DNA of 64,000 bases from Kosakonia sp. H02. Its GTDB lineage: Bacteria; Pseudomonadota; Gammaproteobacteria; Enterobacterales; Enterobacteriaceae. Below, piece by piece: positions 1 through 9,062 of this stretch. Numbering within the stretch: the stretch's first letter is position 1; every line of letters starts with the position of its first letter. Below the pieces are notes generated by a model. That model was given only the letters and a program-made list of their open reading frames with translations. It did no database searches and had not been told where the DNA came from. Made by a program: the position numbers and the translations under genes. The stretch covers positions 4,340,001-4,404,000 of the forward strand of contig CP131915.1 of assembly GCA_030704225.1 (NCBI GenBank), given 5' to 3'.

Positions 1-474
1 GTTCCAGGAATCGGAATGAATGATGTTGCCGTCTTTGTAGGTCCAGGTGATTTTTTCGTAGCGCAGTTCGATCTGCTCGAGGTGGTTATGTTTCTCGTAA
101 GAAGGATCTTTGATGTCATGCATTACAGGATGCACTTTCACCACTTTCACGTTTTCAAGCCTGGTGTTGAAGTATTCCACCTCCTGACCTGCGTCATTGA
201 TTTTGTACCACTTGAATTCCGCTGACTTCAGGGTCTGGCCGGTCGTCACCGCCTTGTACAGGTACGGGCTGGAGGAATCGATTTCCTTGGTGAAAAGGAA
301 TGGTGTGTGGATACGCGTGCCGGTCAGCTTGCCGGTGTTGTTATCGGTCGGGATGTACAGATTGTGTTTCTGTGCCACCACTTCGATGCTGCCTTCACGA
401 TCCTGAACATCCACGGACCCTTTGATGTCCGCGCCGCCGTCGTCTTTCAGCCAAAGATAAACAGGAATTGCCAT
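1..474 (-). CDS. hcp: Hcp, T6SS tube protein (3' end cut by window)
   Basis: Reading leftward from the ATG at 474 (preceded by GGAGAG) gives 158 codons beginning MAIPVYLWLKDDGG and still open at position 1. The family is about 160 residues, so only the last few codons are missing. Hcp hexamers stack into the inner tube that is fired out of the contractile sheath and carries effectors. The gene sits 4 bp downstream of the OmpA-domain gene, at the end of the tssB-C-K-L-tagL operon, which is the usual place in Klebsiella/Enterobacter-type clusters. Phrases such as GKLTGTRIH and EIDSSSPYLYKAV are typical of enterobacterial Hcp. Confidence 0.95.
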   Translation of the reverse strand, partial: MAIPVYLWLKDDGGADIKGSVDVQDREGSIEVVAQKHNLYIPTDNNTGKLTGTRIHTPFLFTKEIDSSSPYLYKAVTTGQTLKSAEFKWYKINDAGQEVEYFNTRLENVKVVKVHPVMHDIKDPSYEKHNHLEQIELRYEKITWTYKDGNIIHSDSWN

Positions 475-478
475 GGAA

Positions 479-2221
479 TTACTCTCCATTTAATTGTGAT
501 GCGTCATCTTCCTGCGATGACGCCGGGATTTCGCCAGGTAGTGGACAGGCATACGCCTGCGGTACCAGGCTGATTTCGACACGGCGGTTAAGCACGCGGC
601 CTTCCGGCGTGTCATTGGTTGCGATCGGGCGGCTTTCGCCATAGCCCTGCACCGCAAAACAGCTTTCCGGCACGTCGCCGGTGTCACGCATCCAGTCACG
701 CACCGCTTCGGCGCGCTTAAGTGAAAGCAACTGGTTCAGCTTCGGGTTGCCGGTGTTATCGGTGTGTCCGGACACGAGTACCAGCCAGCCCGGTTTCGCT
801 TTGATGCCCACCAGTGAATTGACCAGCATCCTGGTGGAGCCGGTTTTGAGCACGGACTGACCAGAATCGAACAGCGACATACTGTCGAGACGCACCGTCT
901 TCGGCTCCTGAACGACACGCTTACTCACCGGGCGTGAAGGGGATGGCGGTGCCCAGTCGCTGAGGACAGCGTCGACCGGTGCAGCCAACCGCTGCCCCTG
1001 ATACAGCCCCAGCCCGTAGCGCATAGGCGTCCCGCGACGCAGCCAGTCATCCAGCAGGCGCCGGTCAGCGTTCAGACGTTGTTGTGCCTGTGTTTTGGAC
1101 GCGGGCGGGTGCCCATCCTGGCGGTGGTAGAGCGCCAGATGATCACCGACACTGCGAACCAGGCGCTGGTTATTAATAAAGGAGGCCAGCATCGCCAGCA
1201 GCAGAAAAAGCCCCGCTATCAGCCCGGCCTGACGCCAGCGCTGCATACTGCGGCTGAGCCCCCGGCGGCGCGACAGCCCCACCAGCAACATATCCGGCAG
1301 TGGAAGTACGTCCTGACACGCCGCGGCTGATGGCGGTAGTGCGGTGAGGCTGGCGATATGCTGCTGCCAGAGGTTGTCTTCGTGCGCCGCCACCGGCGTC
1401 AGGCAAAGCGCCACGCCAACGGGGCGCAGGCCCGGCAGATCCCCCTGGCGGGTGTTCATCGCTGAACTCACGGAGCGGTCGTACCAGCTCAGCACACCGT
1501 CCAGCCAGAAGGCTTCACTGAGACGGGAGAGACGCACTTGCGCCGGGCTCTCCCGCAGCCAGTCAGTCACGGGGAGGGCTCCCTGGCCGGGAAGCTGAAC
1601 CCGGACACCCGGCAAGTCAGGCATCACGGTAAACCATCGCGCAGGGGGGACATTCTCAGACGTGTCAATCTGTGAAGGAGCAGAGACCATCACGGCAGCC
1701 AGCAGCGGCGGCAGGCCGTTCAGCCAGGGACGACACAGCACAATTGCCCGCTGCCAGGTACGCAGCACCTGTCCGAAAGACTCGTCCGACGTATGCTGCT
1801 CAGGAAGAAGCGCAAGCATGACGGTCATCTGGGGTAACAGCGCCGGACGCAGGGTCGCCAGTTGTTCAGCCAGTAACGGAAGCTGCTCCGGGTTCTTTAC
1901 CTGTAAATACCAGCCCTGACGGCTTTCCCGGAACGGCTGGCCGGGGACGAACCATGATGCGGCGTCACCGGCCATGAGCAGCACGCTCCCCGCAAAATCT
2001 TCCGGAGGCAGATGGTCAGCGCTGAAGCGGCTCAGGGCATCACGACGTGAATGGTGGTGACGCCACTGATGCCACAGCCCCCCACCGCCGGCCACCAAAA
2101 CCAGCAGGCTCAGGCCCCACCGGCTGGTGGTCGAAAGCGGCCAGAAACCAAGAATGAGCCACAAGGCCAGAAGCAGTGCCAGTATCGTCAGCAGAAGGCG
2201 GGAACGTTCAGGCATGCTCAT
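479..2221 (-). CDS. TagL-like T6SS inner-membrane protein with C-terminal OmpA peptidoglycan-binding domain
   Basis: About 580 residues starting MSMPERSRLL. Two hydrophobic segments lie near the N-terminus (about residues 7-50) and a third in the middle (AGLIAGLFLLLAMLASFI). The last ~150 residues form an OmpA/MotB domain with the SGHTDNTG, SLKRAEAVRDWM and NRRVEI signatures of peptidoglycan binding. Three membrane segments plus this domain match TagL, which anchors the TssJLM membrane complex to the cell wall. I chose the start at 2221 because its ATG overlaps the tssL stop as ATGA, which implies translational coupling. An in-frame upstream Met would add 30 residues inside tssL and is less likely. 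Confidence 0.85.
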   Translation of the reverse strand: MSMPERSRLLLTILALLLALWLILGFWPLSTTSRWGLSLLVLVAGGGGLWHQWRHHHSRRDALSRFSADHLPPEDFAGSVLLMAGDAASWFVPGQPFRESRQGWYLQVKNPEQLPLLAEQLATLRPALLPQMTVMLALLPEQHTSDESFGQVLRTWQRAIVLCRPWLNGLPPLLAAVMVSAPSQIDTSENVPPARWFTVMPDLPGVRVQLPGQGALPVTDWLRESPAQVRLSRLSEAFWLDGVLSWYDRSVSSAMNTRQGDLPGLRPVGVALCLTPVAAHEDNLWQQHIASLTALPPSAAACQDVLPLPDMLLVGLSRRRGLSRSMQRWRQAGLIAGLFLLLAMLASFINNQRLVRSVGDHLALYHRQDGHPPASKTQAQQRLNADRRLLDDWLRRGTPMRYGLGLYQGQRLAAPVDAVLSDWAPPSPSRPVSKRVVQEPKTVRLDSMSLFDSGQSVLKTGSTRMLVNSLVGIKAKPGWLVLVSGHTDNTGNPKLNQLLSLKRAEAVRDWMRDTGDVPESCFAVQGYGESRPIATNDTPEGRVLNRRVEISLVPQAYACPLPGEIPASSQEDDASQLNGE

Positions 2222-2871
2222 CTCAGCCCTGTAATCCGTGCAACCTGGCCTGCCAGCGAGGACGAGAGCACAAACCAGAGTACTGTCAGCACGACAATCC
2301 CCGTGCCCCATGACAACCAGTACAACAGACGCCCGGTGTGTCGACTGGAAGTGCGAACCACAACAGGTGCATCCTGGCTGAGCACAAAGGGTGGCACCCT
2401 TTCGCCGAGAGCACGCACCACATCTTCACGACGCTCATCATCCTGCGTACGGTACTGGCCGGTGAATCCGAGCTGAACAGTGCGGTACAGGCACATCAGA
2501 ACCGCTGTATCCGGTGCCGGAGATTTCAGTTGGTCGCGAATACGTTCCCAGAGTTCTTCGCCAGCGTTGAGCGTGGCGAAAAAATGCGCCTGCAATGGAT
2601 CTTTCTGCCAGGTTCGCCAGCCATCATCCTTTTTCCCGCGGTTCAGGACACTTTCGTCCAGCAGGGCGCAGAAGGCATACAGCATGGTGTCGCTACCCGC
2701 CTGGCTGAAGCCCGCTTCAGCCAGTTGTTCACGGGCTTGCATGACCAGCTTGCGTGCCCGGCGGTACAAGGCCTGTCCATCCTGTACCTCCTGACCACAG
2801 CGCAACTGGCTTACCATCAGCCAGCCGGGGTAAAAAATCTGTTCTGCCTGGCTTATTTCAGGGTGTTTCAT
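2218..2871 (-). CDS. tssL: TssL (DotU family), T6SS membrane-complex subunit
   Basis: 217 residues with a helical cytoplasmic DotU domain (LYAFCALLDESVL, QLGFTGQYR) and a single C-terminal transmembrane helix (about residues 181-203, GTGIVVLTVLWFVLSSSL). TssL forms the T6SS trans-envelope complex with TssM and TssJ and contacts the baseplate through TssK. The gene overlaps tssK by 4 bp upstream and the OmpA-domain gene by 4 bp downstream, so the three are co-translated. The peptidoglycan-binding domain that some TssL proteins carry is encoded here by the next gene. Confidence 0.95.
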   Translation of the reverse strand: MKHPEISQAEQIFYPGWLMVSQLRCGQEVQDGQALYRRARKLVMQAREQLAEAGFSQAGSDTMLYAFCALLDESVLNRGKKDDGWRTWQKDPLQAHFFATLNAGEELWERIRDQLKSPAPDTAVLMCLYRTVQLGFTGQYRTQDDERREDVVRALGERVPPFVLSQDAPVVVRTSSRHTGRLLYWLSWGTGIVVLTVLWFVLSSSLAGQVARITGLR

Positions 2872-4205
2872 GTGCGCAGTACCGCAAAGAGTTCCAGTTT
2901 CACATCACCCAGCGAGGCTGGCGTGTAGAAGGTGCAACTGCCCGCATCCAGCATGGCCCGGGCAGCACTGCTGCTTAAATCCAGCGCGAAATACTGGTTT
3001 TCCAGGCGCAGCGGAATAGCCGCCGGGACATGGGCAACCGGCCGGATAACCATGCCGCTTAGTGCCACGTTGATCACCTCTGAGACGTCATCCGGGCTCC
3101 CGGCCTTGCACAGTTGCGGAAACTTCGTCTGTAGCTCATGTGCCGGCATGGAGGAGCGCACCGAGAGCCAGAAATCGGCCCCTTCCCGCAGGCGGGCATC
3201 GTGCAGCGCGCCTTTCCACATCACGCCATCCTGTTTCAGTTCAATAGAGACCACTCTGGACGGCAAGCTGGCTTCCAGCAGTTTGTCCAATAGGGAGAGC
3301 AGCGGCGGAAAGACCTGTTCCGGCATATCGTGACGGTACGGCGGAATGTCACGCGTATCGTGTTCGAGCGAGAAGGTCAGCAGGCTACCGGCAAGCCTTG
3401 CGAGTTCGCGATAAACCAGTTCCGGATGGCGTTCCGGTACGTCAAACAACTCGGCCAGCACCGGCTCTGCACTGTTCAGGGCATTAAGCAGCCAGAACAA
3501 CGACACATCGGCGACGGCGAAATCCGCAAGCCGCGCATTGCTTTCACGGCGCATAGCCATCAGCCGCAGCCGCCGGGCCTGTAGGCGATGCTGCAAATCA
3601 GCCAGGCCGGACACCAATTCCGGGCAGGCTGACAGGGCGAGTAAAGGCGGGATAAAGGTGCTGTCACGCCGCCACTGCCCCTGTGCATCACGGATCAGTC
3701 GGGTGACCGGGCAAGTCAGGTACGCGGCGTTCTCCTGGTGCGCCAGCCGCAACGTCAGGGTGTGGCGCAGTACGGCCAGTTCGCTACGCTCATGTCCCGC
3801 CAACTCCTGTACGGTGACCCGCTCGGCTTTCCAGCGACGAGGCCGCTCACTGTCACTGCCGTCATCGAGATTGCCGCCATTCGCACTGAGCAGCGGCAGG
3901 GCCAGCACAATGTCCACGGAGGCCCTGTCAGAAACAGGCGATAAATCACAGACCGGGGGCAAATTGTCAGACAGATCGGTATCAATGAGCGTGCCGTCAG
4001 GAAAGCGAACAATCAGACGGGTCGCGTTGAGACGAGAGAGTGCCAGCAGACCATCGTCAAATTCAGCGGCTATCACCCCCCACGGATGAGCCAGCCCCAT
4101 ACGAGCAACGATATCCGTGATATGGGTATCCCATATAGCCTGTTGCTGAAACTGTTGCGGGGCCAGAAAGGCCCCGTCTTCCCATAACGGGCGAAAGATT
4201 TTCAT
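2868..4205 (-). CDS. tssK: TssK, T6SS baseplate protein
   Basis: 445 residues starting MKIFRPLWEDGAFLAPQQFQ, the characteristic TssK N-terminus. TssK trimers join the TssFG baseplate wedge to the TssLM membrane complex. Length is normal for the family (about 440-450). The gene lies 15 bp downstream of tssC and overlaps tssL by 4 bp. No frame interruption is visible. Confidence 0.95.
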   Translation of the reverse strand: MKIFRPLWEDGAFLAPQQFQQQAIWDTHITDIVARMGLAHPWGVIAAEFDDGLLALSRLNATRLIVRFPDGTLIDTDLSDNLPPVCDLSPVSDRASVDIVLALPLLSANGGNLDDGSDSERPRRWKAERVTVQELAGHERSELAVLRHTLTLRLAHQENAAYLTCPVTRLIRDAQGQWRRDSTFIPPLLALSACPELVSGLADLQHRLQARRLRLMAMRRESNARLADFAVADVSLFWLLNALNSAEPVLAELFDVPERHPELVYRELARLAGSLLTFSLEHDTRDIPPYRHDMPEQVFPPLLSLLDKLLEASLPSRVVSIELKQDGVMWKGALHDARLREGADFWLSVRSSMPAHELQTKFPQLCKAGSPDDVSEVINVALSGMVIRPVAHVPAAIPLRLENQYFALDLSSSAARAMLDAGSCTFYTPASLGDVKLELFAVLRT

Positions 4206-4220
4206 CCCTGATGCTCCGCG

Positions 4221-5762
4221 TTACGCTTTTGCTTTGGGCATCTGAGAAACGAGAGACAGGTTTACGTCCATGCCTTCCACCTGGAAATGCGGGATAGCGT
4301 AAAGCTTGACCCGGAAGAAGCCCGGATTGTCGTCGATATCTTCCACCAGCACTTTTGCATCGCGCAGCGGGTGAGATGCCTGCAATTCGTCGCCCGGATC
4401 GGTCATTTCCGTAACCAGGCCGCGGATCCAGGTGTTCAGCTCCAGCTCCAGCACGCGGCGATCTTTGGTGGTACCGATATTTTCACGCTGAATCAACTTC
4501 AGGTAGTGTGCGATACGCGACAACAGGAAGATGTACGGCAGACGGGCGTTGATACGGCTGTTGGCCGTTGCATCTGCGGTGTCGTACAGGGCTGGTTTCT
4601 GTGTCGAGTTTGCCGAGAAGAAGCAGGCATAATCGCGGTTTTTATAGTAGGACAACGGGATGAAACCGAGATTAGCAAATTCAAATTCGCGGGTTTCCGG
4701 GATCATCACTTCTGAAGGGATCTTCACCTGATTACCGGTGCCCAGGTCATACAGATGAATAGGCAGATCCTGCACCGCACCACCGGCCTGCGGCCCGCGG
4801 ATCTGCACGCACCAGCCATTGTTGATAAAACTGCGCACCATATTCGCCGCAAAGGCGAAAGAGGCATTGGTCCACAGGTACTTATCATGGTCAGGGCCTT
4901 TAACCTCTTCAACGTAGTTGAAACTGCGTACCGGCACAGTATCGGGGCCATACGGAAGACGTCCCAGCACGCGCGGCATGACTAGCCCGATATAGCGGCT
5001 GTCATCTGTCTCACGAAAGGATTTCCACTTGATGTATTCCGCCCGGTCAAAGTAGTTGCCAATATCTTTAATCGCGGCGACGTCTTCCATCGACTCCTTG
5101 AGGAAGAATTTGGGGCCTGCGGAGCCGATAAACGGCATATGAGCGGCAGCAGAGACTTTTGAAATATTGCGCAGCAGCGCCACATCCTGAGCGGATGCAT
5201 CAAATTCATAAGCAGAAATCAGAGCGGCAACAGGCTCTCCACCCGGGGTATCGTATTCATCAATGTATGTGTGTTTATACAGACCACTCTGGATGACCTC
5301 CGGTACGTCTTCAAAGTCCTGACGCAGGTCATTTTTGGACATATCCAGCAGTTCGATTTTCACGTTCTGGCGAAAATCAGTTTTATCGATCAGCGACTTA
5401 ACACCCTGCCACAGAGATTCAACGGACTGAAATTCTTCATGATGCATCACTGCATCCAGCTGACGGCTGATCTGGAAGTCCAGCTCGGCGATATGATGGT
5501 CTATCAGGTTTCTGTCCAGTTTTTCGATTTTCGCGCCTGATTTCGACAGGCACTCCAGAAATACCTGCATGCCGGCAGTCAGTCGTTCGTCGGCAGTCGC
5601 ATCAGACATCGCCTGCGCATCCTGCCAGATATCCAGTGCGCTCAGCCCGGCCACAGGATTCAGGTTGATTTTCTCAAACAGAGAGGCGTACACACCCTCT
5701 GTAGCCGGACGTTCCAGCGTCACGCTTTCGCCACCAGAACTCTTTTCATTTTGTACAGACAT
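4221..5762 (-). CDS. tssC: TssC, large T6SS sheath subunit
   Basis: 513 residues, VipB/ImpD family. TssC and TssB co-assemble into the contractile sheath. Family phrases include FMAS-region equivalents such as AALISAYEFDASAQDVALL, NASFAFAANMVRSF and a basic NYVEEVKGPDHDKYLW stretch. Two ATGs compete at the start: 5768 lies directly against the AAGGA ribosome site, while 5762 (MSVQNEKSS) is 6 bp away, so I chose 5762. The gene follows tssB after 38 bp, consistent with one operon. Confidence 0.93.
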   Translation of the reverse strand: MSVQNEKSSGGESVTLERPATEGVYASLFEKINLNPVAGLSALDIWQDAQAMSDATADERLTAGMQVFLECLSKSGAKIEKLDRNLIDHHIAELDFQISRQLDAVMHHEEFQSVESLWQGVKSLIDKTDFRQNVKIELLDMSKNDLRQDFEDVPEVIQSGLYKHTYIDEYDTPGGEPVAALISAYEFDASAQDVALLRNISKVSAAAHMPFIGSAGPKFFLKESMEDVAAIKDIGNYFDRAEYIKWKSFRETDDSRYIGLVMPRVLGRLPYGPDTVPVRSFNYVEEVKGPDHDKYLWTNASFAFAANMVRSFINNGWCVQIRGPQAGGAVQDLPIHLYDLGTGNQVKIPSEVMIPETREFEFANLGFIPLSYYKNRDYACFFSANSTQKPALYDTADATANSRINARLPYIFLLSRIAHYLKLIQRENIGTTKDRRVLELELNTWIRGLVTEMTDPGDELQASHPLRDAKVLVEDIDDNPGFFRVKLYAIPHFQVEGMDVNLSLVSQMPKAKA

Positions 5763-5800
5763 GAACATTCCTTGGTTAATCCGTTAAAAAGTTGCGACCG

Positions 5801-6319
5801 TTACGGCTGTTCCGGTGTCATGGCAGGTTGTGCTGATGCCAGCGCAGACAGTTCGATGCGCAGTTCCGCACTCAGCGCCGGGTCGAGCAGGATTTTTTCC
5901 AGCTCTTTACGGAACGTCTGGTTATCCAGCAGATTGGCCTTCAGATCACGGAGCAGATTGCGCATAGCGAGCATGGCTTTCAGTTGGGGGATCTGCCGGG
6001 CTACCTGCTCCGGCGAAAAGTCCTTCATGTTCTTAAATGTCAGGCTGACAGCATTTTCGCTACCATCATCGGCAAGCGTATTTTTAACGGTGAGGTTAAC
6101 TTTTGGGGAATATTCGGAAAGAACGCTGTCGAAGTTATTTTTGTTAATGCTTGTTTTTTCACGTTCAGATAACGGTGCTGTTTCCTGCCCATTACTGAAA
6201 TCACCCGCTATTAATAGTTTCAGTGGTAATTCCGTTTTCTTACTCGCCCCGCCCGTATGCAAGTCAAGCTTTAGATTAATACGTGCCTTGGGCACTTCGC
6301 TCTGGAAACTGTCGGCCAT
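5801..6319 (-). CDS. tssB: TssB, small T6SS sheath subunit
   Basis: 172 residues starting MADSFQSEVPKARINLKLDL, a VipA/ImpB N-terminus. It pairs with TssC in the sheath. The C-terminal part (LKAMLAMRNLLRDLKANLLDN) is the conserved helix that contacts TssC. I chose 6319 because AGAGGA stands 8 bp upstream. The reading frame extends 33 codons further, but that stretch is AT-rich and unlike TssB. This is the first gene of the leftward arm, so the operon promoter should lie between 6320 and about 6740. Confidence 0.94.
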   Translation of the reverse strand: MADSFQSEVPKARINLKLDLHTGGASKKTELPLKLLIAGDFSNGQETAPLSEREKTSINKNNFDSVLSEYSPKVNLTVKNTLADDGSENAVSLTFKNMKDFSPEQVARQIPQLKAMLAMRNLLRDLKANLLDNQTFRKELEKILLDPALSAELRIELSALASAQPAMTPEQP

Positions 6320-6737
6320 ATGAGTTTTCCTCTGTTTATCCCTGTGCGCGCGTTTAATACCGCATTTATTTTCGCGCAATATTAGGTACGGACATACAAA
6401 AACACCACACTCATACAACCCACCAATAAATAAAAAGAAAAATCCTAAGAAAATTCTTTTTATTTATTAAGAAACCCCTTCAATAAAACCAGAAATTTAA
6501 CCAGAAATTATTTATCAAACAAATAACGAAAACACAAAATAAAAAAATACGAAATACTTCTATAACAATATCCCTTAGCTATAATAAAATGACATTTATT
6601 GATGAAAGCTATAAAATATCCAGGGCAAATTCAAATTAACTCAGGGATAGGCAAATAATTTACCAAGGGAATATATGCAAACAGAAAACCCAATGAAGAA
6701 TCTGAAATTTATCCCTACAAAAAGCTCCCCGCAGGGT
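6320..6737. promoter_or_regulatory. AT-rich divergent intergenic region of the T6SS locus
   Basis: About 420 bp with much lower GC than the flanks, between the leftward tssB operon and the rightward DUF2931 array. It presumably holds the tssB promoter, but I cannot fix -35/-10 boxes with confidence. One 27-codon reading frame (6675-6758, starting MQTENPMKNLKF after an AAGGGAA ribosome site) runs into the hairpin at 6738. It may be translated or may be the remains of a lost gene. Confidence 0.5.
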
Positions 6738-6773
6738 AATGCCGGTCACTTAAGGTGACCGGCATTGTTTTTT
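6738..6773 (+). terminator. Strong rho-independent terminator with no intact gene in front of it
   Basis: A perfect 14-bp stem (AATGCCGGTCACTT / AAGTGACCGGCATT) is followed by TGTTTTTT. It is oriented to stop rightward transcription, yet no complete rightward gene precedes it within the window. It ends only a few bases before a 5'-truncated DUF2931 copy, so it looks like the 3' end of a gene removed by deletion. Confidence 0.85.
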
Positions 6774-6777
6774 AAGG

Positions 6778-7761
6778 TTGATGTTGCGGTTCTGCTGGGA
6801 CTCGGTCATTGATAAAAAGAGCTACGAAACGCTGGTGATCTTCAGGCAGGGCACCCGGGAGCAGATGGTGACACTGTATACGGACAGTTACCGTCCGGAT
6901 GAGAAATATTACCGCGATACGATGATTATCGGGCTGGCTCCCGGCGGTAGGGTCAGTGTCTGGCTGGATAATCTTGGCGACCCGGTGGTGCCCCAGACGG
7001 ATGCAGAGATAACCACCGTGTCCGGGGAGCAGATGAGGATGTGCCGGGGGGTGACCAACAGTGATTTTACATACGGGTACGATCAGGACATCAGGAATTT
7101 TATCAAAGATAAAACTTATACCTGCCTGATCCTGGGCGGCTGTACCGCTGGGCAGTCCCCGTCAGCCGGCGGCACGACGGCGTGGGGCTATAAAAAACTG
7201 CCCTACGCCGAATGGAAGTTCCTGTTTATCTATCCCCGGGCGCTGCCGGCGCTGGCCACCCGGGCGCTGATGGTGGACGCGGAGGGATACAAAACCACCT
7301 ATCAGTACATTGATAACACCGAGCCGAGCATGGTCAGCGTGGGACGCTGGAATGACCATCTGGGAGGCGTGCAGGCTTATTACAACAAGGGCAGGGCGCT
7401 GCCGGTGATGCTGCGGTTCTGCTGGGACTCGGTCATTGATAAAAAGAGTTATGAAACGCTGGTGATCTTCAGGCAGGGGACGCGGGAGCAGATGGTCACG
7501 CCTTTTACGGACAACCGCTGGAACGAAACCTACTACCGTTCAACCATGATCATCGGGCTGGCTCCCGGCGGTAAGGTCAGTATCTGGCTGGGGGACCGGG
7601 GCAATGCAGTGGTGCCCCAGACGGACGCAGAGATAACCACCGTGTCCGGGGAGCAGATGAGGATGTGCAGGGGAGTGACCAAATATCCTGATGGCTATGT
7701 TTACTATGGGGATACACCTGATTTTATCAAAGATAAAACCTACCCCTACGGCAGCTGGTGA
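6778..7761 (+). pseudogene. Fused remnant of two DUF2931 lipoprotein genes
   Basis: This 327-codon frame is two damaged copies of the intact gene at 7776. Codons 1 to about 112 match its C-terminal half (MLRFCWDSVIDKKSYETLVIF onward) but lack the lipoprotein signal and first ~100 residues. At about 7117-7125 the frame jumps from the end of one copy (NFIKDK) into the lipobox region of the next (CLILGGCTAGQSPSAGG). This fits an in-frame deletion that removed the intergenic segment, the start codon and the signal sequence. The second unit then runs to a normal end (FIKDKTYPYGSW). Without a signal peptide the product could not be exported as a lipoprotein. Repeat units are almost identical at the DNA level, which favours recombination. 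Confidence 0.8.
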
Positions 7762-7775
7762 CAGGGAGCGGGAAC

Positions 7776-8453
7776 ATGTACGGATACCGGAAAGCACTGA
7801 TGATTTTTACCTGCCTGGTCCTGGGCGGCTGTACCGCAGGACAGTCCCCGTCAGCCGGCGGCACGACGGCGTGGGGCTATAAAAAACTGCCCTACGCCGA
7901 ATGGAAGTTCCTGTTTATCTATCCCCGGGCGCTGCCGGCGCTGGCCACCCGGGCGCTGATGGTGGACGCGGAGGGATACAAAACCACCTATCAGTATATT
8001 GATGCCACAAGGCCGAGCATGGTCAGCGTGGGACGCTGGAATGACCATCTGGGCGTGACACAATCCTATTACAACAAGGGCAGGGCGCTGCCGTTGATGC
8101 TGCGGTTCTGCTGGGACTCGGTCATTGATAAAAAGAGCTACGAAACGCTGGTGATCTTCAGGCAGGGCACCCGGGAGCAGATGGTGACACTGTATACGGA
8201 CAGTTACCGTCCGGATGAGAAATATTACCGCGATACGATGATTATCGGGCTGGCTCCCGGCGGTAGGGTCAGTGTCTGGCTGGATAATCTTGGCGACCCG
8301 GTGGTGCCCCAGACGGATGCAGAGATAACCACCGTGTCCGGTGAGCAGATGAGGATGTGCCGGGGGGTGACCAACAGTGATTTTACATACGGGTACGATC
8401 AGGACATCAGGAATTTTATCAAAGATAAAATCTACCCCTACGGCAGTTGGTGA
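7776..8453 (+). CDS. DUF2931 family lipoprotein, putative T6SS immunity protein
   Basis: 225 residues starting MYGYRKALMIFTCLVLGGC, a lipoprotein signal with the lipobox LGGC (Cys at about residue 19). The ATG at 7776 follows an AGGGAGCGGGA ribosome site. The rest is a soluble DUF2931 domain. Such lipoproteins are common beside T6SS lipase and VgrG modules. The immunity role is my inference from context: a lipase-type effector begins at 62687 and this array sits directly before PAAR. It is the only intact copy of a tandem array. Confidence 0.75.
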   Translation: MYGYRKALMIFTCLVLGGCTAGQSPSAGGTTAWGYKKLPYAEWKFLFIYPRALPALATRALMVDAEGYKTTYQYIDATRPSMVSVGRWNDHLGVTQSYYNKGRALPLMLRFCWDSVIDKKSYETLVIFRQGTREQMVTLYTDSYRPDEKYYRDTMIIGLAPGGRVSVWLDNLGDPVVPQTDAEITTVSGEQMRMCRGVTNSDFTYGYDQDIRNFIKDKIYPYGSW

Positions 8454-8792
8454 TATTCACCCTGAAATAAGGGATGCATTAAATAAATAACTGCATAGTG
8501 AGTTTTATATTTACCATGGGGAATTTCTGTTCTTATAAAGGATGGTAGTGTTCATGTGAAGGATGAGTCTAAGTTATTTGCTGTGAATACTATTCCTAAA
8601 TCTAGAGAAATAGTTTCAATAAAAATGATAGTAGTACACCCATTTTTTATATAAGTGGCTTGTCACTGTATTTAAATGAATGTTGGTAGGTGATGATTTA
8701 TATTTGATGGGTAATGGGACTCGCAGGTTAGTATGTTTTATTTTTATTCGCTAATATTATTTTTTCTAATTAATTTAAAGAAGAATAGCGTC
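8454..8792. other. AT-rich gap between DUF2931 and PAAR genes
   Basis: About 340 bp of low GC without a convincing gene. One frame of about 40 codons (roughly 8534-8655) is open without a good start and could be a decayed fragment. The segment probably holds the PAAR-tssM operon promoter, but none is clear to me. Confidence 0.4.
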
Positions 8793-9059
8793 ATGTCTAA
8801 AGGCTTCGTTTTACTTGGTGATAAAACCACACATGGTGGTGCTGTTATTTCCGCGTCATCCACCATGGTTGTTAACGGTAAAAAAGTCGCTTTGGTGGGA
8901 GATAAGGTGAGCTGTCCGAAGGATGGTCACGGTACCAACACTATAATTGAAGGCTCAACGGAATGGTCGTCTGACGGTAGGGCCATTGTTGTCGACGGCT
9001 GTAAATGTCAGTGCGGATGTCAGGTGATCTCCAGTACACCAGCGTGTTCAGTAGGATAA
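8793..9059 (+). CDS. PAAR-domain T6SS spike tip protein
   Basis: 88 residues starting MSKGFVLLGDKTTHGGAVI, a stand-alone PAAR domain. PAAR proteins cap the VgrG spike with a sharp tip and carry or attach effectors. His and Cys residues that could bind the structural metal are visible (THGG, SCPKDGHG, CKCQCGCQ). A longer in-frame start at 8733 would add 20 hydrophobic AT-rich codons and is unlikely; AAAGAAG stands before 8793. No toxin domain is fused. The gene is 3 bp upstream of the next gene and close to tssM. Confidence 0.9.
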   Translation: MSKGFVLLGDKTTHGGAVISASSTMVVNGKKVALVGDKVSCPKDGHGTNTIIEGSTEWSSDGRAIVVDGCKCQCGCQVISSTPACSVG

Positions 9060-9062
9060 GTC

